Below, one piece after another: positions 1 through 5,110 of a DNA stretch of 5,236 nt. Both the position numbers and the translations under genes were made by a program. Each line of letters starts with the position of its first letter. The first letter of the stretch is position 1. Location of the stretch: assembly GCA_021804315.1 (NCBI GenBank), contig JAJZHX010000042.1, forward strand, positions 1 through 5,236. The letters run 5' to 3'. A model generated the notes under the pieces. That model was not told the DNA's origin, searched no databases, and saw only the letters and a program-made list of their open reading frames with translations. The stretch is from a bacterium (lineage in GTDB: Bacteria; Patescibacteriota; Saccharimonadia; Saccharimonadales; UBA4665).

Positions 1-937
1 TAGCTACGCCCAATGGAATAGCTGAGTTTAACCTTTCTAAATCTTCCTTAGATAATTTTATATTAGTCGCTTCGATATTTTCTTTGAGATAATTAATGTG
101 CTTAGTCCCTGGGATAGGAACGATATCCTCTCCTTGATAAAGAACCCAAGCTAAAGCCAACTGGCCTGGCTTAACATTTTTTTCTTTGGCTATTTCTTTA
201 ACTTTATCGACAATAGCTAAATTATTATAAAAATTCTCACCTTGAAAACGCGGATGGTTACGTCTTGAATCATCCTCAGGGATGTCTGATGGGTTAGTCC
301 ATCGTCCAGTTAAAAAACCCCTTCCTAGTGGACTATAAGCAACAAAGCCAATGTTAAGTTCTCTAATAGTATCGAGTATTTCATCCTCTGGATCACGACT
401 CCAAAGCGAATATTCAGTCTGTAGGGCAGTAATTTTATGAACTTTAGCGGCCTTAGCAATAGTTTTAGCGGCTGCTTCACTCATACCAATGTATCTAACC
501 TTACCCTCTTTAACTAAATCAGCCATAGCGCCTATGGTATCCTCAATTGGCACTGTTACGTCTACTCTATGCTGATAATATAAATCAATGTAATCAACGT
601 TTAATCTTTTAAGGCTAGCCTCGCAAGCTTGTCTGACATATTCCGGTCGACCATTAACACCTAAGAACTGACCATCTTCAGATCTTTGATTACCAAATTT
701 AGTAGCTAAAATAACTTTGTGTCTTTTACCTTTAATAGCCTTACCGACTAATTTTTCATTAGTAAATGGGCCATACATATCTGCCGTATCAAGAAAATTG
801 ATATCGTGATCAATAGCATAATCAATTACCTTAATAGCTTCCGCTTCAGTTACAGAACCATAAAATTCACTCATACCCATACATCCTAGACCAATTGCTG
901 AAACGCTTAAGTCCCCTCCTAAACTTCTCATTTGCAT
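1..937 (-). CDS. Aldo/keto reductase, C-terminus cut by window edge
   Basis: This is an NAD(P)H-dependent aldo/keto reductase, a cytoplasmic TIM-barrel enzyme that reduces aldehydes or ketones; the substrate cannot be read from sequence. I translated 312 codons from ATG 937 with no stop, so the frame runs off the left edge. It opens [20 protein letters not shown]. The classical AKR tetrad is present: Asp50 and Tyr55 in DTADMYG, Lys80 in ATKFG, and His123 in YYQHRVD. The later motifs [11 protein letters not shown] (201-211), the cofactor-binding PGTK (276-279) and LKENIEA (284-290) are in the expected order. The overall pattern resembles the YakC/AKR13-like group, which usually runs to about 325-335 residues, so perhaps 15-20 residues are missing. 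The start is fixed by an AAGGAGGA Shine-Dalgarno seven bases upstream. A second in-frame ATG at codon 3 sits too close to that site. It lies 83 bp downstream of aspS with its own -10 box, so it may be transcribed separately. Family assignment is firm; substrate is unknown. Confidence 0.95.
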   Translation of the reverse strand, partial: MQMRSLGGDLSVSAIGLGCMGMSEFYGSVTEAEAIKVIDYAIDHDINFLDTADMYGPFTNEKLVGKAIKGKRHKVILATKFGNQRSEDGQFLGVNGRPEYVRQACEASLKRLNVDYIDLYYQHRVDVTVPIEDTIGAMADLVKEGKVRYIGMSEAAAKTIAKAAKVHKITALQTEYSLWSRDPEDEILDTIRELNIGFVAYSPLGRGFLTGRWTNPSDIPEDDSRRNHPRFQGENFYNNLAIVDKVKEIAKEKNVKPGQLALAWVLYQGEDIVPIPGTKHINYLKENIEATNIKLSKEDLERLNSAIPLGVA

Positions 938-944
938 AGTTAAA

Positions 945-952
945 TCCTCCTT
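945..952 (-). promoter_or_regulatory. Strong Shine-Dalgarno of the aldo/keto reductase
   Basis: On the minus strand AAGGAGGA ends seven bases before ATG 937. It is the strongest ribosome site in the window; the other genes have only AGGA, AGGGG, AGGAG or none. It decides the start at 937. Confidence 0.85.
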
Positions 953-964
953 ATCTATTGCTAT

Positions 965-970
965 ATTATA
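965..970 (-). promoter_or_regulatory. Consensus -10 box for the aldo/keto reductase
   Basis: The minus strand reads TATAAT at 970-965. This would put the transcript start near 958 and give a leader of about 20 nt that still contains the Shine-Dalgarno. No good TTGACA-like -35 sits at 16-18 bp; the nearest candidate, TTACAA (996-991), is 20 bp away. The region is AT-rich, so chance matches are likely and the call is moderate. Confidence 0.45.
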
Positions 971-1003
971 TGTCGCTAAACTAAATAAACTTGTAATTTA
1001 TAT

Positions 1004-1025
1004 CATAGCAGAGGTCTTTGCTATG
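1004..1025. other. Perfect 7-bp inverted repeat spanning the aspS stop codon
   Basis: CATAGCA (1004-1010) and TGCTATG (1019-1025) form a perfect inverted repeat around an 8-base loop. On the plus strand the stem can extend by one G-U and one A-U pair to leave a four-base loop. The aspS stop TAG (1023-1021) lies inside one arm. As a terminator for aspS on the minus strand it lacks a U-tract: what follows is ATATAAATTACAAG. It may be a weak terminator, an RNA 3'-end structure that limits decay, or chance. Confidence 0.35.
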
Positions 1026-2331
1026 GAGATAAACGATTAATATCTCTTGGAAAAAGAGTAGCTTCTTTGACGTTATTTAAATTGATAGTTTTTTCAACAA
1101 GACGATCAATACCAAAACCACATCCACCATGATTAGGTAAACCATATAAAAATGCTTGAAGGTAATATTTATAGCCTGGATGATTAACATCAAGACCGGC
1201 TTTTTCCATCTGTTTAACTAACTTATCATAATGAAATTCTCTGAGAGGAACCGTGGCTATTTCCAGACCACGAAACAGTAAATCTCCCCATAGTACAGTT
1301 GAAGGGTCATCAGGATTAACTTGATGATAAAACTTCATAGCTTCAACTGGGAAATGAGTAGCAAAAATCAGGTCAGAGCCTAGTTGTTTTTGGGCATAGT
1401 CACAAATCCACTTTTCTTCGTCAGGCATTAGATCCTTTTCTTTGGTAGTATCATTGCCTGTCGCTTTAGAATAAAGCTCATGAATTTCTTTAACGGAAAT
1501 TTTAGGAACAGTGTCTTTTAGCAGTAACGTGGGGGCGTTAAGACTCTTTAACTCTTCAGCCATAGCTTGATAGGTCTTTTTAAGAGCATAACTGGTCATA
1601 TTACCAACCATATCCAGTACTTCTTCATGAGAAGAGACAAAACCCATTTCAATATCGAGCATCATAACTTCACTCATATGCCTAGTTGTAGCGCTAGGTT
1701 CTGCTCGAAATGCTGGCGCTATTTCATAGACACGTTCAAAAGCCCCGACCATGATTTGTTTATATAACTGGGGGCTCTGGGCTAAAGTAGCTTGCTGACC
1801 AAAGTAATCGAGCTTAAATACTTCAGCTCCACCTTCAGTAGCTTCAGCTAGTAATTTAGGCGTTTGAATTTCAACAAAATCGTTATTATTTAAAAACTCG
1901 CGTAGATAGTTTAATAAACAGGCACGGACTTTAAATATCTTTTGTTCTTGTAGGTTACGAATATTAAGTACCCGATACTCAAATAAGGTATCTAGGTTGT
2001 CTGACTTATGGGGGATAGGTTTATCTATTTCAATAGGTGGTTCGCTATTAACAGGCACTATTATGTCTATTCTTGCTTGATGGAGTTCAGCCCCCCCTGG
2101 AGCTCTATCCTCCTTAACTACCAAACCGTCAATAGCTAAAACTGTGCCTATTTGCAGACCTCTTAGTTTTTCAATTTCATCCTTATCTTCCAACACTACT
2201 TGAGTTAAACCATGACGGTCTCTTAAATTTATAAAATTAAGCCCGCCCAGCATTCTTTTTTTATGAAGCCAACCTTCAAGATGAATTGTCTCACCGACAT
2301 GATCAATAACCTGATTGCTTAATATTCTCAT
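1021..2331 (-). CDS. aspS: Aspartyl-tRNA synthetase, archaeal-type, probably non-discriminating
   Basis: This 436-residue class II synthetase attaches aspartate to tRNA in the cytoplasm. An N-terminal OB-fold anticodon-binding domain (about 1-105: GWLHKKRMLGG at 20-30, INLRDR at 34-39) precedes the catalytic core. The core shows the TEGGAEVF loop (165-172), AQSPQLYKQ (184-192), motif 2 with FRAE (208-211), RHMSE (217-221) and LDIEM (225-229), and motif 3 GFGIDRL (405-411) with Arg410. The end FPRDINRLSP is AspRS-like, not AsnRS-like. The length and LDIEM mark the archaeal/eukaryotic-type group; the standard bacterial enzyme is about 590 residues with a GAD insertion, absent here. His23 in GWLH is the residue associated with non-discriminating enzymes, which also charge tRNA-Asn for later amidation by GatCAB; that activity is inference. 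The substrate loop is unusual: GLEIATVPLREFH replaces the common GxEIxSGxQRxH, although the Arg seven residues after Glu is kept (Arg364). It starts 25 bases after the DUF21/CBS gene, so the two are probably co-transcribed. An AGGGG lies 6 nt before the ATG. Confidence 0.95.
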   Translation of the reverse strand: MRILSNQVIDHVGETIHLEGWLHKKRMLGGLNFINLRDRHGLTQVVLEDKDEIEKLRGLQIGTVLAIDGLVVKEDRAPGGAELHQARIDIIVPVNSEPPIEIDKPIPHKSDNLDTLFEYRVLNIRNLQEQKIFKVRACLLNYLREFLNNNDFVEIQTPKLLAEATEGGAEVFKLDYFGQQATLAQSPQLYKQIMVGAFERVYEIAPAFRAEPSATTRHMSEVMMLDIEMGFVSSHEEVLDMVGNMTSYALKKTYQAMAEELKSLNAPTLLLKDTVPKISVKEIHELYSKATGNDTTKEKDLMPDEEKWICDYAQKQLGSDLIFATHFPVEAMKFYHQVNPDDPSTVLWGDLLFRGLEIATVPLREFHYDKLVKQMEKAGLDVNHPGYKYYLQAFLYGLPNHGGCGFGIDRLVEKTINLNNVKEATLFPRDINRLSP

Positions 2332-2337
2332 AATCTG

Positions 2338-2342
2338 CCCCT
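2338..2342 (-). promoter_or_regulatory. Probable ribosome-binding site of aspS
   Basis: AGGGG on the minus strand lies six bases before ATG 2331, inside the 25-bp gap after the DUF21/CBS gene. It is a partial match to the anti-Shine-Dalgarno and supports the chosen start. No separate promoter is obvious in so short a gap. Confidence 0.5.
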
Positions 2343-2356
2343 ATTCTATCACTAGA

Positions 2357-3343
2357 TCAATCTTTTAGGTTAGTTGGTAAAGTAGCCACAGCCTCGATAT
2401 TACTATAATCATCTAGGTTTAGCTTATCTAAATTACCTAATAATTTATTAGTAACAATCTCAACGGTTATTATACCAACTACTTTAGACTGAGCATTGGT
2501 AACAAAAAATACCGGACTTTTAGTTTGCCAAAAAGCTTTAATAACCGAATTTAAAACAGCAGACTGATTAACAAAATAAACTTGTTTATTCATGTAACTT
2601 AAGACTTTGCCTTCGCTTTTAATACTTAGGTTAGAAAAAGCAATTAAGCCAATGATTTCGCCTTTATCTTTAACGAGTGCGTAATCATGTCCGCTTTGAT
2701 GTAATTCATTAATTAAAACAGGTCCAATGACATCACTAGCTTTTAAGGCCTTTAGTTTATTGTTTGGGATCATTATATCTTTGACAGTCAGTTTTTGGTA
2801 GTCAAAGCTTGCTTTAAAAAAAGCAATCGTTTCAGAACTAATTCGATTGCCTAAAACATTAGGTTGCTTATCTATCAAGTGTAGCAAATCTTGTTCGTCA
2901 AAGATATTATGATTATTCTTAACATAATGTCTTGCTAAGTGTTTATATAGCATATTAAGATATGGGGCTATGTAGCTTAAGATTTTATTTATTAGAGGAG
3001 ACAATAGTTTTACTAAGTAACTATCTATTCGGCTGACTTTAGTGTTTGGTAGTAAGGACGACAGATAATAAATTATTAGGGTTAAAATAATAATACTGAC
3101 CCAAACAGGCAAAACGGTTGTTAGCATAGTAAAAGTAATGGCACTAAATAAACTAGCCAAAAAAATTAGTAAAACTTTTATAGCTGGTCCATAGGCTAGA
3201 GTTTGACTTAAAATTCTCGACTGATTATCACCAATGTTTTTTCTTTTTTTAACTTCGCTTTCAGGCAGTTCAAAGTAAGCTTTTTGTAAAATTACGGTTA
3301 TAACACTAGCTATTAAAAAAATTATGCCAATAATAAGTTGCAT
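2357..3343 (-). CDS. DUF21/CBS-domain membrane protein (CNNM/CorC-like, reduced)
   Basis: This 328-residue membrane protein resembles the CNNM/HlyC/CorC group, whose members bind or transport divalent cations such as Mg2+. Hydrophobic segments lie at about 2-19, 57-75 and 78-98, with a further moderately hydrophobic stretch at about 109-132. A soluble helix (DEQDLLHLID, 149-158) leads into LTVKDIMIP (185-193), matching the family's linker into the CBS pair. Two CBS domains follow at roughly 188-242 (ALVKDKGEIIGLIAF) and 245-312 (SPVFFVTNAQSKVVGIITVE). Family members usually run to 420-450 residues and end in a CorC-associated domain; here that domain is missing and the protein stops soon after CBS2. 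The DUF21 hallmark GEIxPK appears as SSLLPN (95-100), losing the Glu. ATG 3343 is the only canonical start after an in-frame TAG upstream and has no Shine-Dalgarno. It is followed by aspS. The domain architecture is fairly clear; transport activity is unproven and doubtful given the lost motif. Confidence 0.85.
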   Translation of the reverse strand: MQLIIGIIFLIASVITVILQKAYFELPESEVKKRKNIGDNQSRILSQTLAYGPAIKVLLIFLASLFSAITFTMLTTVLPVWVSIIILTLIIYYLSSLLPNTKVSRIDSYLVKLLSPLINKILSYIAPYLNMLYKHLARHYVKNNHNIFDEQDLLHLIDKQPNVLGNRISSETIAFFKASFDYQKLTVKDIMIPNNKLKALKASDVIGPVLINELHQSGHDYALVKDKGEIIGLIAFSNLSIKSEGKVLSYMNKQVYFVNQSAVLNSVIKAFWQTKSPVFFVTNAQSKVVGIITVEIVTNKLLGNLDKLNLDDYSNIEAVATLPTNLKD

Positions 3344-3350
3344 GCCATTT

Positions 3351-3356
3351 ATTATA
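3351..3356 (-). promoter_or_regulatory. -10 box giving a leaderless start for the DUF21/CBS gene
   Basis: The minus strand reads TATAAT at 3356-3351, then seven bases, then ATG 3343. Transcription would be expected to begin at or next to the A of the ATG, leaving no room for a ribosome site. None is visible upstream (AATAAATGGC). No TTGACA-like -35 lies at the usual distance. Confidence 0.5.
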
Positions 3357-3371
3357 ATCGGTTTTATAAGC

Positions 3372-3377
3372 TATAAT
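3372..3377 (+). promoter_or_regulatory. Likely -10 box of the DsbA-like gene
   Basis: The plus strand has TATAAT at 3353-3358, 3372-3377 and 3381-3386. The middle copy fits best, because a start near 3384 keeps the ribosome site (3394-3398) within a leader of about 26 nt. The copy at 3381 would start transcription inside or next to the ribosome site. No strong -35 is visible for any of them. Confidence 0.45.
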
Positions 3378-3393
3378 AGTTATAATTTATTTT

Positions 3394-3398
3394 AGGAG
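3394..3398 (+). promoter_or_regulatory. Ribosome-binding site of the DsbA-like gene
   Basis: AGGAG lies 11 bases before ATG 3410; read as AGGAGAG the spacing is 9. This supports the start at 3410, which also gives a clean N-terminal signal anchor. Confidence 0.7.
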
Positions 3399-3409
3399 AG
3401 TAAAAAATA

Positions 3410-4069
3410 ATGTCAAAACGGTTTTTAGGTATATTAGCAGCTCTAATAGTAATCTTTGTAGCAGTTGTTGTAATTAATAACCAGGGTAGTAGCACTAATA
3501 GTGCCGGCAAGGTTAGCGATCACGTTGAAGGACTTGGTAAAGATCATGTTACTTTAGTAGAATACGGCGATTACCAATGCCCGTACTGTGGTCAGTACTA
3601 TAGTATAGTTAGCCAGGTTTATAACGAATATAAAAACGATATAACTTTTCAGTTTATAAACTTCCCTCTGACCTCACTTCACCCTAATGCTTTTGCTGGA
3701 GCTCGGGCTGCAGAGGCAGCAAGTCTGATGGGAAAATTCTGGCAGATGCATGATTTACTCTATGAAACTAATGTTCAGTACTATGCCAGTAACGATACCA
3801 TTAGTTCTTGGATTAGTGCCTCTAATCCACTATCCTATTTTGACACTTTTGCTAAACAGTTAGGTTTGAATGTTAATAAGTTCAATCAATACTATAACTC
3901 AAGCCAGGTTAATAATACGATTGAGGCAGACATGGCAAAAGGCAACAAGTTAGGCATTGATGCTACGCCAACCTTCTTCCTAGACGGTAAGCAAATTCAG
4001 CCCATTGAAAGCGTTGCTTCTTTTCAAAAATACATAAACGCTGCTATAGCTCAAAAAACTAAAGCCTAA
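3410..4069 (+). CDS. Membrane-anchored DsbA-like thiol-disulfide oxidoreductase
   Basis: This 219-residue protein has a thioredoxin fold of the DsbA/BdbD type (Thioredoxin_4-like) and probably makes, breaks or rearranges disulfides outside the cell membrane. After a short basic start (SKR), residues 5-22 form one hydrophobic segment. No lipobox cysteine is present, so it is an uncleaved anchor or a signal peptide. A Ser/Asn-rich linker reaches the fold at about residue 36. The active site CPYC (Cys57 and Cys60) follows VEYGDYQ, and these are the only two cysteines. The helical insertion contains LHPNAFAGARAAEAA (90-104) and GKFWQMHDLLYE (108-119), typical of the family. The cis-proline loop is ATPTFFLDG (185-193), with Pro187. 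Length and motif order match intact family members. It is divergent from the DUF21/CBS gene and appears monocistronic. No recycling partner (VKOR, DsbB or CcdA) is encoded beside it, so oxidase versus reductase direction cannot be decided. Confidence 0.93.
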   Translation: MSKRFLGILAALIVIFVAVVVINNQGSSTNSAGKVSDHVEGLGKDHVTLVEYGDYQCPYCGQYYSIVSQVYNEYKNDITFQFINFPLTSLHPNAFAGARAAEAASLMGKFWQMHDLLYETNVQYYASNDTISSWISASNPLSYFDTFAKQLGLNVNKFNQYYNSSQVNNTIEADMAKGNKLGIDATPTFFLDGKQIQPIESVASFQKYINAAIAQKTKA

Positions 4070-4327
4070 GTAAGCTAGTAATACAGATACTCTTGCCAGC
4101 TTGGTTTTTGGACTTTTACTTTTACTATTTTCGCTGAACTATTAATTATTTTTATTTTTACTGACATAGTTTTAAACACAACCTTCCACCTTGTTACTAT
4201 TACAAAACAAAAACATCAAATGATAGTCCCTGTTTTATCTATATTTTTTGTCTCTTTTTTTGATAAATCCTGTATGTTTTGGATTTAAAACAATAGTGAT
4301 TATGCTAACAAAAGATGTCCGTTAATG
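4070..4327. other. 258-bp low-complexity gap between convergent genes
   Basis: I see no supported gene here. The plus strand is T-rich, with an ACTTTT repeat of about two and a half copies (4112-4126) and runs of six to seven T's at 4243-4261. A 30-codon minus-strand frame (4075-4167) and a 22-codon plus-strand frame (4220-4288) begin with ATG, but neither has a well-placed ribosome site. A 7-bp inverted repeat lies at 4264-4287. The gap presumably holds the 3' ends of both flanking transcripts, but no canonical stem plus U-tract terminator is evident for either. Confidence 0.6.
4264..4287. other. 7-bp inverted repeat in the convergent gap
   Basis: TAAATCC (4264-4270) and GGATTTA (4281-4287) pair perfectly around a ten-base loop. 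It lies 40 bp past the nadD stop. The flanks are the wrong way round for a terminator: the T-run precedes it on the plus strand, and an A-run follows on the minus strand. It may be a weak structured 3' end or chance in AT-rich DNA. Confidence 0.3.
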
Positions 4328-4918
4328 TCAAGCTAAAGATATATAAAGCCAGTGTTGGTTACTATAACGTTTAACGCTAGCTAGTAAACCGGCGCCTGCT
4401 TGCTCGCTTCTACCTAAGCTTTGTCTAACCTTAGACGATGAAATATCCGGTGCGTATGCCTTAATAATTAAAACTTTTTTAGGCTGTTTTGGCCATACTG
4501 CCATTGTCTTATTTAGTGCTTTCTTAGTATAACCATCTCTAAGCGCTATGATTATCTCAGTTGTGGCAAATAAAATATTAATGTTTGGCCATTTAATCAT
4601 TTCACTAGCCGTATCGGCACCAAAGAGAAAAACTAACTGGTCACTTCTAAATATCTTCTTTAATTTAGGATAGGTTGTCTTTATCCTAAAACTAACATCA
4701 TTAAGCTCAATGACTTTTAGTTTTGAGTGTGGCAATAAAGCCTGTTTAATCATAGCTACTCTATGAGCATAATGTTCAACAGCTTTGTTTGGTGGCAAAC
4801 GATCCGGTAAAAAGTAGACCCTATCTAGATTAGCTAGTTCTATAGCTTGTAGGGCAAAAGTAATATGCCCGATATGTATTGGGTTAAAACTGCCTGAATA
4901 GATGCCAATTCTTGCCAT
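4328..4918 (-). CDS. nadD: Nicotinate-nucleotide adenylyltransferase (NadD)
   Basis: NadD joins nicotinate mononucleotide and ATP to give deamido-NAD, in the cytoplasmic pathway to NAD. This 196-residue protein has the family's normal compact length. The nucleotidyltransferase signature GSFNPIHIGH (9-18) supplies the two catalytic histidines His15 and His18. PPNK (42-45) corresponds to the usual PPHK, LFGADTASEMIKW (98-110) to the GxD region, and ISSSKVR (159-165) to the ISSTxxR phosphate-binding motif with Arg165. The end, QHWLYISLA, matches the usual C-terminal helix and LY. An AGGA (4931-4928) lies nine bases before ATG 4918. A TATAAA (4957-4952) upstream could be its own -10, but it may also be read from the Cys-rich gene 75 bp upstream. 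An NMN-specific relative (NadM/NMNAT) shares the first motif, so exact mononucleotide preference is inferred from overall fit. It converges with the DsbA-like gene. Confidence 0.88.
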   Translation of the reverse strand: MARIGIYSGSFNPIHIGHITFALQAIELANLDRVYFLPDRLPPNKAVEHYAHRVAMIKQALLPHSKLKVIELNDVSFRIKTTYPKLKKIFRSDQLVFLFGADTASEMIKWPNINILFATTEIIIALRDGYTKKALNKTMAVWPKQPKKVLIIKAYAPDISSSKVRQSLGRSEQAGAGLLASVKRYSNQHWLYISLA

Positions 4919-4927
4919 GATTTATTT

Positions 4928-4931
4928 TCCT
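4928..4931 (-). promoter_or_regulatory. Ribosome-binding site of nadD
   Basis: AGGA on the minus strand sits nine bases before ATG 4918, and the start it selects gives a protein that begins directly with the first beta strand of the fold (MARIGIYSGSF). Confidence 0.5.
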
Positions 4932-4993
4932 GCTTTAGCTAATACTTATATTTTATAACTAATTTAAAAATTAAAGTCTTAGATTATGCTGAT

Positions 4994-5110
4994 TTAATTG
5001 TTGTTCAATTTGAATAAATTAGCTATAAAAGAGGAGATACGGCCTTTAGCGTTGGTTTTTGATTTAAATTGTTTGTCGCAATCACGACATAGCCCACATG
5101 GTCCACACAT
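4994..5110 (-). CDS. Cys-rich C-terminal part or small CxxCxxCxxC protein
   Basis: From ATG 5110 this frame encodes 38 residues beginning MCGPCGLCRDCDKQF and ending in a basic, partly hydrophobic tail (RISSFIANLFKLNNN). Four cysteines (2, 5, 8 and 11) are spaced exactly three apart, as in a metal or iron-sulfur site, though the pattern is not the ferredoxin CxxCxxCxxxCP. Two readings are possible. It could be the end of the upstream Cys-containing frame, joined through an indel or frame slip in the nine-A run at 5118-5110. It could also be a separate small protein overlapping that gene, since AGAGG lies nine bases before the ATG. The frame is also open further upstream to a TTG at 5203, but that stretch (for example INTCTVLFVSRHL) looks less protein-like than the other frame over the same bases. 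I do not recognise the family. Confidence 0.45.
   Translation of the reverse strand: MCGPCGLCRDCDKQFKSKTNAKGRISSFIANLFKLNNN

Noticed and set aside
1567..1767. Plus-strand 66-codon frame antisense to aspS
   Set aside because: It lies wholly inside the well-supported aspS gene on the other strand and shows no recognisable motif.
2357..2359. UGA read as glycine, as in some candidate-phylum lineages
   Set aside because: TGA ends both the DUF21/CBS protein and NadD at normal positions. Read-through of the first would run into the aspS region, so the standard code fits better.
4072..4109. Possible terminator after the DsbA-like gene (AAGCT...AGCTT then GGTTTTT)
   Set aside because: The stem is only five AT-leaning pairs with a 21-base loop, too weak to call a terminator.
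4075..4167. Minus-strand 30-codon frame (MSVKIKIINSSAKIV...) in the gap downstream of nadD
   Set aside because: It has a protein-like look, but the Val/Lys/Ile alternation follows from low-complexity AAA/GTA/ATA triplets. The nearest purine-rich ribosome-like site is about 14-15 bases away.
4220..4288. Plus-strand 22-codon hydrophobic frame (MIVPVLSIFFVSFF...)
   Set aside because: There is no Shine-Dalgarno, and the T-rich DNA gives Phe/Val codons by default. It could be a small membrane peptide, but nothing supports it.
4961..4980. AT-only inverted repeat upstream of nadD (TAATTT/AAATTA)
   Set aside because: It has six A-T pairs and a two-base loop, which is expected by chance in such AT-rich sequence and unlikely to fold stably.
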